A DNA stretch of 64,000 nucleotides. It comes from Lepidurus packardi (lineage: Eukaryota > Arthropoda > Branchiopoda > Notostraca > Triopsidae). This document shows, in pieces, positions 8,083 through 20,600 of this stretch. Each line of letters opens with the position of its first letter. The first letter of the stretch is position 1. The position numbers were made by a program, and so were the translations under genes. The notes below the pieces were generated by a model, which saw nothing but the letters and a program-made list of their open reading frames with translations, was not told the origin of the DNA and made no database searches. The DNA lies in the NCBI GenBank assembly GCA_023053545.1, contig JAKZAN010000083.1, forward strand, positions 62,001 to 126,000, in the 5' to 3' direction.

Positions 8083-11000
8083 GTCAGTATTTCATGAAGT
8101 AAGTCAGTATTTCATGAAACAGTCAGTAATTCATGAATTAAGTCACAAATTCGTTAAATAGGTCAGTAATTCATTAATTAAGTCAGTAATTCATGAATTA
8201 AGTCAGTAATTCATGAATTAACTCAGTAATTCATGAATTAAATCAGTAATTAATTAATTAAATCATTAATTCATGAATTCATTCATGAATTCATTAAGTC
8301 AGTAATTCATTAATTAAGTCATTAATTCATGAATTCATTCATGAATTCATTAATGAAGTCGGTAATTCATTAAGGAAGTCAATAATTCATAAATTAAGTC
8401 AGTAATTCATGAATTAAGTCCGTAGTTATTTAATTAAGTAATTAATTTATTAATTAAGTAATTAATTCATGAATTAAGTCAGTAATTCATGAATTAAGTC
8501 AATAATTCATGAATTAAGTCAGTAGTTCATGAATTAAATCAGTGTTTCGTGAATTAAGCCAGTATTTTATTAATTAAGTCAGTAATTCATGAATTAAGTC
8601 AGTAATTAGTTAATTAAGTCAGTAATTCATGAATTAGGTCAGTAATTCATGAATTTAGTCAGTAATTCATGAATTAAGTCAGTAGTTCATGAATTAAGTC
8701 AGTATTTCGTGAATTAAGTCAGTATTTCATGAATTAAGTCAGTAATTCATGAATTAAGTCAGTAATTTGTTAATTAAGTCAGTAATTCATGAATTAGGTC
8801 AGTAATTCATGAATTAAGTCAGTAATTATGAATTAAGTCAGTAATTCATGAATTAAGTCAGTAATTCATGAATTAAGTCAGTATTTCATGAATTAAGTCA
8901 GTTAATTCATGAATAAAGTCTGTAATTTATGAATTAAGTCAGGAATTTATGAACTAAGTCCGTAGTTATTTAAATAAGTCAGTAATTTATGATTCAATTC
9001 ATTAATTCATGAACTATTTCAGTAATTCATTATTTAAGTCAGGAATTCATTAATTAAGTCAGTTATTCATGAAATAAGTCAGTAATTCATGAATTAAGTC
9101 AATAGTTCATGAATTAAGTCAGTATTTCATGAATTAAGTCAGTATTTCATGAATTAAGTCAGTAATTCATTAATTAAGTCAGTAATTAGTTAATTAAGTC
9201 AGTAATTCATGAATTAGGTCAGTAATTCATGAATTAGGTCAGTAATTCATGAATTAGGTCAGTAATTCATGAATTAAGTCAGTAATTATGAATTAAGTCA
9301 GTAATTCATGAATTAAGTCAGTAATTCATGAATTAAGTCAGGAATTCATGAATTAAGTCAGTAATTCATGAATTAAGTCAGTAGTTCATGAATTAAGTCT
9401 GTATTTCGTAATTAAGTCAGTATTTCATGAATTAAGTCAGTAATTCATGAATTAAGTCAGTAATTAGTTAATTAAGTCAGTAATTCATGAATTAAGTCAG
9501 TAATTCATGAATTAGGTCAGTAATTATGAATTAAGTTAGTAATTCATGAATTTAGTCAGTAATTCATGAATTAAGTCAGTAATTCATGAATTAAGTCAGT
9601 AGTTCATGAATTAAGTCAGTAGTTCATGAATTATGACAGTTAATTCATGAATAAAATCTGTAATTTATGAACTAAGTCAGTAGTTCATGAATTAAGTCAG
9701 TTAATTCATGAATAAAGTCTGTAATTTATGAATTAAGTCAGTAATTTATTAACTAAGTCCGTAGTTATTTAAATAAATCAGTAATTTATGAACTAAGTCC
9801 GTAGTTATTTAAATAAGTCAGTAATTTATGATTCAATTCATTAATTCATGAACTATTTCAGTAATTCAGTATTTAAGTCTGGAATTCATTAATTAAGTCG
9901 TTATTCATGAAATAAGTCAGTAATTCATGAATTAAGTCAATAGTTCATGAATTAAGTCAGTATTTCGTGAATTAAGTCAGTATTTCATGAATTAAGTCAG
10001 TAATTCATGAATTAAGTCAGTAATTTGTTAATTAAGTCAGTAATTCATGAATTAGGTCAGTAATTCATGAATTAAGTCAGTAATTATGAATTAAGTCAGT
10101 AATTCATGAATTAAGTCAGTAATTCATGAATTAAGTCAGTATTTCATGAATTAAGTCAGTTAATTCATGAATAAAGTCTGTAATTTATGAATTAAGTCAG
10201 GAATTTATGAACTAAGTCGGTAGTTATTTAAATAAGTCAGTAATTTATGATTCAATTCATTAATTCATGAACTATTTCAGTAATTCATTATTTAAGTCAG
10301 GAATTCATTAATTAAGTCAGTTATTCATGAAATAAGTCAGTAATTCATGAATTAAGTCAATAGTTCATGAATTAAGTCAGTATTTCGTGAATTAAGTCAG
10401 TATTTCATGAATTAAGTCAGTAATTCATGAATTAAGTCAGTAATTAGTTAATTAAGTCAGTAATTCATGAATTAGGTCAGTAATTCATGAATTAGGTCAG
10501 TAATTCATGAATTAGGTCAGTAATTCATGAATTAAGTCAGTAATTATGAATTAAGTCAGTAATTCATGAATTAAGTCAGTAATTCATGAATTAAGTCAGG
10601 AATTCATGAATTAAGTCAGTAGTTCATGAATTAAGTCAGTAGTTCATGAATAAAGTCTGTTATTTATGAATTAAGTCAGTAATTTATGAATTAAGTCAGT
10701 AGTTCATGAATAAAGTCTGTTATTTATGAATTAAGTCAGTAAATTATGAATTAAGTCCGTAGTTATTTAAATAAGTCAGTAATTTATGATTCAATTCATT
10801 AATTCATTAACTATTTCAGTAATTCATTATTTAAGTCAGGAATTCATTAATTAAGTCAGTTATTCATGAAATAAGTCAGTAATTCATGAATTAAGTCAAT
10901 AGTTCAAGAATTAAGTCAGAAATGCATGAATTAAGTGAGTAATTCATGAATTAAGTGAGTAATTCGTGAATTAAGTAAGTAGTTCATGAATTAAGTCAGT

Positions 11001-14000
11001 ATTTCATGAATTAAGTCAGTATTTCATGAAGTAAGTCAGTATTTCATGAAACAGTCAGTAATTCATGAATTAAGTCACAAATTCGTTAAATAGGTCAGTA
11101 ATTCATTAATTAAGTCAGTAATTCATGAATTAAGTCAGTAATTCATTAATTAAGTCATTAATTCATGAATTCATTCATGAATTCATTAATGAAGTCGGTA
11201 ATTCATTAAGGAAGTCAATAATTCATAAATTAAGTCAGTAATTCATGAATTAAGTCCGTAGTTATTTAATTAAGTCATTAATTTATTAATTAAGTAATTA
11301 ATTCATGAATTAAGTCAGTAATTCATGAATTAAGTCAATAATTCATGAATTAAGTCAGTAGTTCATGAATTAAATCAGTGTTTCGTGAATTAAGCCAGTA
11401 TTTTATTAATTAAGTCAGTAATTCATGAATTAAGTCAGTAATTAGTTAATTAAGTCAGTAATTCATGAATTAGGTCAGTAATTCATGAATTTAGTCAGTA
11501 ATTCATGAATTAAGTCAGTAGTTCATGAATTAAGTCAGTATTTCGTGAATTAAGTCAGTATTTCATGAATTAAGTCAGTAATTCATGAATTAAGTCAGTA
11601 ATTAGTTAATTAAGTCAGTAATTCATGAATTAAGTCATTATTTCATGAATTAAGTCATTAATTCATGAATTAAGTCAGTAATTATGAATTAAGTGAGTAA
11701 TTCATGCATTAAGTCAGTAATTCATGAACTAAGTCAGTAGTTCATGAATTAAATCAGTATTTCGTGAATTAAGTCAGTATTTTATTAATTAAGTCAGTAA
11801 TTCATGAATTAAGTCAGTAGTTCCTGAATTACGTCAGTAGTTCATGAATTAAGTCAGTTAATTCATGAATAAAGTCTGTAATTTATGAATTAAGTCAGTA
11901 ATTTATGAACTAAGTCCGTAGTTATTTAAATAAGTCAGTAATTTATGATTCAATTCATTAATTCATGAACTATTTCAGTAATTCATTATTTAAGTCAGGA
12001 ATTCATTAATTAAGTCAGTTATTCATGAAATAAGTCAGTAATTCATGAATTAAGTCAATAGTTCATGAATTAAGTCAGTATTTCGTGAATTAAGTCAGTA
12101 TTTCATGAATTAAGTCAGTAATTCATGAATTAAGTCAGTAATTAGTTAATTAAGTCAGTAATTCATGAATTAGGTCAGTAATTCATGAATTAGGTCAGTA
12201 ATTCATGAATTAGGTCAGTAATTCATGAATTAAGTCAGTAATTATGAATTAAGTCAGTAATTCATGAATTAAGTCAGTAATTCATGAATTAAGTCAGGAA
12301 TTCATGAATTAAGTCAGTAGTTCATGAATTAAGTCAGTAGTTCATGAATAAAGTCTGTTATTTATGAATTAAGTCAGTAATTTATGAATTAAGTCAGTAG
12401 TTCATGAATAAAGTCTGTTATTTATGAATTAAGTCAGTAAATTATGAATTAAGTCCGTAGTTATTTAAATAAGTCAGTAATTTATGATTCAATTCATTAA
12501 TTCATGAACTATTTCAGTAATTCAGTATTTAAGTCTGGAATTCATTAATTAAGTCGTTATTCATGAAATAAGTCAGTAATTCATGAATTAAGTCAATAGT
12601 TCATGAATTAAGTCAGTATTTCGTGAATTAAGTCAGTATTTCATGAATTAAGTCAGTAATTCATGAATTAAGTCAGTAATTTGTTAATTAAGTCAGTAAT
12701 TCATGAATTAGGTCAGTAATTCATGAATTAAGTCAGTAATTATGAATTAAGTCAGTAATTCATGAATTAAGTCAGTAATTCATGAATTAAGTCAGTATTT
12801 CATGAATTAAGTCAGTTAATTCATGAATAAAGTCTGTAATTTATGAATTAAGTCAGGAATTTATGAACTAAGTCGGTAGTTATTTAAATAAGTCAGTAAT
12901 TTATGATTCAATTCATTAATTCATGAACTATTTCAGTAATTCATTATTTAAGTCAGGAATTCATTAATTAAGTCAGTTATTCATGAAATAAGTCAGTAAT
13001 TCATGAATTAAGTCAATAGTTCATGAATTAAGTCAGTATTTCGTGAATTAAGTCAGTATTTCATGAATTAAGTCAGTAATTCATGAATTAAGTCAGTAAT
13101 TAGTTAATTAAGTCAGTAATTCATGAATTAGGTCAGTAATTCATGAATTAGGTCAGTAATTCATGAATTAGGTCAGTAATTCATGAATTAAGTCAGTAAT
13201 TATGAATTAAGTCAGTAATTCATGAATTAAGTCAGTAATTCATGAATTAAGTCAGGAATTCATGAATTAAGTCAGTAGTTCATGAATTAAGTCAGTAGTT
13301 CATGAATAAAGTCTGTTATTTATGAATTAAGTCAGTAATTTATGAATTAAGTCAGTAGTTCATGAATAAAGTCTGTTATTTATGAATTAAGTCAGTAAAT
13401 TATGAATTAAGTCCGTAGTTATTTAAATAAGTCAGTAATTTATGATTCAATTCATTAATTCATTAACTATTTCAGTAATTCATTATTTAAGTCAGGAATT
13501 CATTAATTAAGTCAGTTATTCATGAAATAAGTCAGTAATTCATGAATTAAGTCAATAGTTCAAGAATTAAGTCAGAAATGCATGAATTAAGTGAGTAATT
13601 CATGAATTAAGTGAGTAATTCGTGAATTAAGTAAGTAGTTCATGAATTAAGTCAGTATTTCATGAATTAAGTCAGTATTTCATGAAGTAAGTCAGTATTT
13701 CATGAAACAGTCAGTAATTCATGAATTAAGTCACAAATTCGTTAAATAGGTCAGTAATTCATTAATTAAGTCAGTAATTCATGAATTAAGTCAGTAATTC
13801 ATTAATTAAGTCATTAATTCATGAATTCATTCATGAATTCATTAATGAAGTCGGTAATTCATTAAGGAAGTCAATAATTCATAAATTAAGTCAGTAATTC
13901 ATGAATTAAGTCCGTAGTTATTTAATTAAGTCATTAATTTATTAATTAAGTAATTAATTCATGAATTAAGTCAGTAATTCATGAATTAAGTCAATAATTC

Positions 14001-17000
14001 ATGAATTAAGTCAGTAGTTCATGAATTAAATCAGTGTTTCGTGAATTAAGCCAGTATTTTATTAATTAAGTCAGTAATTCATGAATTAAGTCAGTAATTA
14101 GTTAATTAAGTCAGTAATTCATGAATTAGGTCAGTAATTCATGAATTTAGTCAGTAATTCATGAATTAAGTCAGTAGTTCATGAATTAAGTCAGTATTTC
14201 GTGAATTAAGTCAGTATTTCATGAATTAAGTCAGTAATTCATGAATTAAGTCAGTAATTAGTTAATTAAGTCAGTAATTCATGAATTAAGTCATTAATTC
14301 ATGAATTAAGTCATTAATTCATGAATTAAGTCAGTAATTATGAATTAAGTGAGTAATTCATGCATTAAGTCAGTAATTCATGAACTAAGTCAGTAGTTCA
14401 TGAATTAAATCAGTATTTCGTGAATTAAGTCAGTATTTTATTAATTAAGTCAGTAAAATTAAGTCAGTAGTTCCTGAATTACGTCAGTAGTTCATGAATT
14501 AAGTCAGTTAATTCATGAATAAAGTCTGTAATTTATGAATTAAGTCAGTAATTTATGAACTAAGTCCGTAGTTATTTAAATAAGTCAGTAATTTATGATT
14601 CAATTCGTAGTTATTAAATAAGTCAGTAATTTATGAACTATTTCAGTAATTCATTATTTAAGTCAGGAATTCATTAATTAAGTCAGTTATTCATGAAATA
14701 AGTCAGTAATTCATGAATTAAGTCAATAGTTCATGAATTAAGTCAGTATTTCGTGAATTAAGTCAGTATTTCATGAATTAAGTCAGTAATTCATGAATTA
14801 AGTCAGTAATTAGTTAATTAAGTCAGTAATTCATGAATTAGGTCAGTAATTCATGAATTAGGTCAGTAATTCATGAATTAGGTCAGTAATTCATGAATTA
14901 AGTCAGTAATTATGAATTAAGTCAGTAATTCATGAATTAAGTCAGTAATTCATGAATTAAGTCAGGAATTCATGAATTAAGTCAGTAGTTCATGAATTAA
15001 GTCAGTAGTTCATGAATAAAGTCTGTTATTTATGAATTAAGTCAGTAATTTATGAATTAAGTCAGTAGTTCATGAATAAAGTCTGTTATTTATGAATTAA
15101 GTCAGTAAATTATGAATTAAGTCCGTAGTTATTTAAATAAGTCAGTAATTTATGATTCAATTCATTAATTCATTAACTATTTCAGTAATTCATTATTTAA
15201 GTCAGGAATTCATTAATTAAGTCAGTTATTCATGAAATAAGTCAGTAATTCATGAATTAAGTCAATAGTTCAAGAATTAAGTCAGAAATGCATGAATTAA
15301 GTGAGTAATTCATGAATTAAGTGAGTAATTCGTGAATTAAGTAAGTAGTTCATGAATTAAGTCAGTATTTCATGAATTAAGTCAGTATTTCATGAAGTAA
15401 GTCAGTATTTCATGAAACAGTCAGTAATTCATGAATTAAGTCACAAATTCGTTAAATAGGTCAGTAATTCATTAATTGAGTCAGTAATTCATGAATTAAG
15501 TCAGTAATTCATTAATTAAGTCATTAATTCATGAATTCATTCATGAATTCATTAATGAAGTCGGTAATTCATTAAGGAAGTCAATAATTCATAAATTAAG
15601 TCAGTAATTCATGAATTAAGTCCGTAGTTATTTAATTAAGTAATTAATTTATTAATTAAGTAATTAATTCATGAATTAAGTCAGTAATTCATGAATTAAG
15701 TCAATAATTCATGAATTAAGTCAGTAGTTCATGAATTAAATCAGTGTTTCGTGAATTAAGCCAGTATTTTATTAATTAAGTCAGTAATTCATGAATTAAG
15801 TCAGTAATTAGTTAATTAAGTCAGTAATTCATGAATTAGGTCAGTAATTCATGAATTTAGTCAGTAATTCATGAATTAAGTCAGTAGTTCATGAATTAAG
15901 TCAGTATTTCGTGAATTAAGTCAGTATTTCATGAATTAAGTCAGTAATTCATGAATTAAGTCAGTAATTTGTTAATTAAGTCAGTAATTCATGAATTAAG
16001 TCATTAATTCATGAATTAAGTCATTAATTCATGAATTAAGTCAGTAATTATGAATTAAGTGAGTAATTCATGCATTAAGTCAGTAATTCATGAACTAAGT
16101 CAGTAGTTCATGAATTAAATCAGTATTTCGTGAATTAAGTCAGTATTTTATTAATTAAGTCAGTAATTCATGAATTAAGTCAGTAGTTCCTGAATTACGT
16201 CAGTAGTTCATGAATTAAGTCAGTTAATTCATGAATAAAGTCTGTAATTTATGAATTAAGTCAGTAATTTATGAACTAAGTCCGTAGTTATTTAAATAAG
16301 TCAGTAATTTATTAACTAAGTCCGTAGTTATTTAAATAAGTCAGTAATTTATGAACTAAGTCCGTAGTTATTTAAATATGTCAGTAATTTATGATTCAAT
16401 TCATTAATTCATGAACTATTTCAGTAATTCAGTATTTAAGTCAGGAATTCATTAATTAAGTCAGTTATTCATGAAGTAAGTCAGTAATTCATGCATTAAG
16501 TCAGAAATTCATGAATTAAGTCATTAATTCAATGAAAATTAATTCATGAATTAAGTCATTAATTCATGAATTAAGTCAGTAATTCATGAATTAAGTCAGT
16601 AATTCATGAATTAAGTCAGTAATTCATGAATTAAGTCAGTAGTTCATGAATTAAGTCAGTAATTCATGAATTAAGTCAGTAATTAGTTAATTAAGTCAGT
16701 AATTCATGAATTAGGTCAGTAATTCATGAATTAGGTCAGTAATTCATGAATTAAGTCAGTAATTATGAATTAAGTCAGTAATTCATGAATTAAGTCAGTA
16801 ATTCATGAATTAAGTCAGTAATTCATGAATTAAGTCAGTAGTTCATGAATTAAGTCAGTAGTTCATGAATAAAGTCTGTTATTTATGAATTAAGTCAGTA
16901 ATTTATGAACTAAGTCCGTAGTTATTTAAATAAGTCAGTAATTTGTGATTCAATTCATTAATTCATTAACTATTTCAGTAATTCATTATTTTAGTCAGGA

Positions 17001-17178
17001 ATTCATTAATTAAGTCAGTTATTCATGAAATAAGTCAGTAATTCATGACTTAAGTCAATAGTTCAAGAATTAAGTCAGAAATGCATGAATTAAGTGAGTA
17101 ATTCATGAATTAAGTGAGTAATTCGTGAATTAAGTAAGTAGTTCATGAATTAAGTCAGTATTTCATGAATTAAGTCAG
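8083..17178 (+). repeat. Satellite block S2 with three empty higher-order units
   Basis: 9096 bp of the 20-bp satellite with no insertion. The marker GTCAATAGTTCAAG starts at 10895, 13551, 15261 and 17054, giving units of 2656, 1710 and 1793 bp. After the first three markers the insertion site is empty (GTCAG at 11015, 13671 and 15381, each followed by TATTTCATGAAGTAAG). Two successive stretches repeat with a 2656-bp offset (for example AGTCGG at 10215 and 12871). The first few hundred bases carry the downstream signature typical of filled units. No gene is seen. Confidence 0.93.
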
Positions 17179-17573
17179 TGTTCTAGACTACTAATCAAGC
17201 TCAAACGTTGGTTGCCCTTTTGACCCAGAGTGACCCATTCCCAGAATGTTTGGCTCCCCTTTTTGTGTTTCTGTTTTTTTTTCTTCATCCTTTTACCCAA
17301 GTCAACGTTGGTCTCCTTTTTACCTTCAGGGATATATATATAGAGGTGGTGGCAAAGGGATAGGGAAGTTCTTTTTTGGTTCACTACACGTTAAAAATAC
17401 TTCTCTACGTCCTACGAAACACGATATTAATTTTCCCTCGCGATAGTGTTGTGTTTTTAAGTGTAAGGCCGTGCATAGGCGTAATTTAATAAAACCTTTA
17501 AAACCCACGTTCACGTTCAACTTACGCACCCACGTTCTCGCATCAACTCATCGAACCCTACGCGTTTCTTACA
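17179..17573 (+). repeat. E2 5' LTR (5'-type)
   Basis: 395 bp; carries the T9, GGCAAAGGG and GGGAAGTTC markers of the E1 5' LTR. Confidence 0.95.
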
Positions 17574-17579
17574 ATTTTA

Positions 17580-17597
17580 TGGTGCATCGACCGGGAA
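17580..17597 (+). other. Primer-binding site (E2)
   Basis: Same 18-base sequence and six-base spacing from the LTR as in E1. Confidence 0.75.
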
Positions 17598-17696
17598 ACC
17601 CAATAAAGTTCCCAACCAACGTCAAAATCTCGTACTACGAAAAACATCGACTATTAAGATCGTTTAACCCCCCAACCCTACGTTCAAACTACGAAA

Positions 17697-20600
17697 ATGG
17701 CACAAGCTCCTCCGTTACCCCCTCTCGAATCAGATAACGAAGACGACGATGACAACGATCCAAAGACTCTGTACCACCAGCGTACCACAAACAAGAAACG
17801 TCTTTTCAAGCTTGCAATCGAAATTCGCGAAAGCATTCTACGTCAAGAGGCCCGCGACGCCATCGCCGTCCTAAAAAGACAACTTCTCTCGATGCTGAAA
17901 GAATGCGAATCAACAAATGAACGATACATCCTCGCAGCGCAACTTGAAGACCAGCGTTTACGAACGGCAAGAAATTACCACGCCAAAATTGAAGCCGATA
18001 TTCTTCCGTACGTCACCGAAATCAACGATTACTTGCATAGGCCTGCAACACCTCCAACGGTCACTGTTATTACGCCCAATTCAAACGTCAGTAACCCCAG
18101 CGTTTTACAAACGTCCGCTCCAATTAGAGACGATGATTCAGCTCGCATCCGCCAGATGGAAGAAATAGGAAGACAAATTTCCGAAGCCCAACAGCAGCTG
18201 TTACGTCTTCAGAGTTCCGTCATGACGCAAAGAAGCCCAGAAGCCCAATCTGTTCGCCCAAATCCAGATTCAACGCAAAATCAAAGAGTATCAACACTCT
18301 CGCATCCTGGCTCCGCCGACGCCTGGATTCACGGCAACAGCAACACTTCAGCGCCCTACTTCGGAATGCCATGGGCATCCCCACAACTGGCCAACGTTAC
18401 TATCAAACCTTTCAACGGAGATCCCCGCGAATGGCACATGTTTATTGCCCAGTTCAAAAGCCTCATTCACGACGTAGTACCGAGCGACGCGCAAAGAATC
18501 GCCTATCTTCGAGAGCTACTGCTTCCGGACGTGCGTGACAGTATTGCTCAAAGTCTCCACAATCCCGCGCTATATTATCACGCTTTGCAAGACTTACAAG
18601 AGCTCTATGGACACCCAAGTATGGTCGCAAGCGCGTACATCAAAACGTTGCTAAATTTAAACCCCGTCAAACCAAACGACGCTCAATCATTAAGAAAGTT
18701 CTTCAACGACCTGCACGGCACAATCCCCATGATGGAAAAGGAAGGACTAACGCTCGACCTACAGTCATCAGCCATCCTGGAGCAAGTTTTAACAAAACTT
18801 CCTAACAATCTCCGTGCCTCATGGGGCGAAGAAACCTACAGAATCCGAAACGAAGAACGACGTTCCCCTACGTTGTACGACCTCGACAAATGGCTAAAAA
18901 GGAAAGTAATTGGACAGCAACTCTACCCTCCTTTGTCGGCTAACCAACGTGAAGCTACCAAATCAACTAAACCCGCAGCAGCGAAAGATCGGCAAAACAT
19001 CTTGACGACATCAACGAATCCAACGAAACAAGAGATCGTCTGCTCGTTTTGCGAAAAGCAGCATAAAAATTCCGCCTGTGAAACATTCCGAGACTGCAGC
19101 TTGGAAAAACGCACGGAGTTAGTTAAAAACAAAAAATGTTGTTTTCGCTGCCTAGCCCCAAACCACCAAAGCAAATCTTGCCCGTCAAAACGACTCTGCA
19201 ACATCAACGAATGCAAAGGGCGACACAATCCACTACTTCACAACGCTCCACGAGCATATAACAAACCCAATTCGTCTTCAGACTCGACATCGAACACACC
19301 GTCACCGTCTGCAGACTCAACCCACGTCGGTCACGTCAACGTAACGAAAAATTCCGACATAGTCCTGCTGCCAGTCGTGCCAATTGTCCTCAGCAATGGC
19401 GACAAGCAAATAAAAACGTTCGCGATCCTTGATAAGGGAAGCGAAGCTTCGCTAATAAAGAAAGACATAGCAAACGCACTTGGTCTCAAAGGCGAACCAT
19501 ATTCGACGACAATGGGTACATTCCACGGGAAGGACCCAGTAATGAAAGGCCACATCGTCCATCTTACAATCAGTTCGACAATCGGCCAAAAAACCTTTCA
19601 AGACGTCAAAGCTTACACCGTTCCGCGAATAGGAATGAGCCGCTGGAGAATCAACTGGACAAAAGAGAAATCCCGGTATTCTTACTTGGCCGACCTAAAC
19701 GTTACGCCCATCGACACAAGCCAGGTCAGCGTCTTAATCGGGCAAAAGGTACGAAAAGCACATAGGATTTACGATATACGCGAACCAGACAGCGAAGAAG
19801 GCCCCGAAGCAAATCTTACACCCTTCGGCTGGACCATCATTGGCGACTACAACGCAAACCACAGAAGTTCCGACAGCCCAAAATCAATCCTGCACGTAAG
19901 CGCCCCAAACGATCAACAAATTAATGAAACTTTGCAGAAATTTTGGGAAATAGAGGCCTTTGGAACCGTAAAACAGCGTCTCCTACCAGCTAACGAAGAG
20001 AAAGCACTGGCAATCCTTCAAGCAACAACTCGCAACGTTGGAAACCGCTATGAAGCCGGACTCCTTTGGAAATCCTCCAACCCCGCGCTTCCAGACAACT
20101 ATACCAACGCTCTCCATCGTTTCAAGCACCTAGAACGACGTTTGTTAAGCGACGCCAACCTACGACACGAGTACGAAAAAACAATAACGGATTACCTGAG
20201 AACAGGGTACGCTGAACCCGTCAACGATGAGAAGTCCAACGAATTCCCCGGTAAAACATGGTACTTACCACACCATCCCGTACAGCACCCGAACAAACCA
20301 GGCAAGATACGCGTCGTTTTCGACGCCTCAGCCCAACACCAAGGACGGTCGCTGAACGATGCCCTGTTGAAAGGTCCCGACTTCCTGACGAACCTAGTCG
20401 GAGTTTTCCTACGTTTTCGTCTCAACCCTATCGCTGTCTCAGCCGATATAGAGAAGATGTACTATCAAGTAAAGATACGTGAAGAAGATAAATCCGCATT
20501 TCGTTTTCTATGGAAGAAACCAGGTTCCTCCGAGCTTCCCAAAATCCATCAAATGACTGTTCATGTCTTCGGCGCGGTCTCAAGCCCCGCCACCTGCATG

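Noticed and set aside
8083-17178. Short regular repeats as a CRISPR array
   Set aside because: The 20-bp units are directly adjacent, with no unique spacers and no cas genes; this is a eukaryotic satellite.
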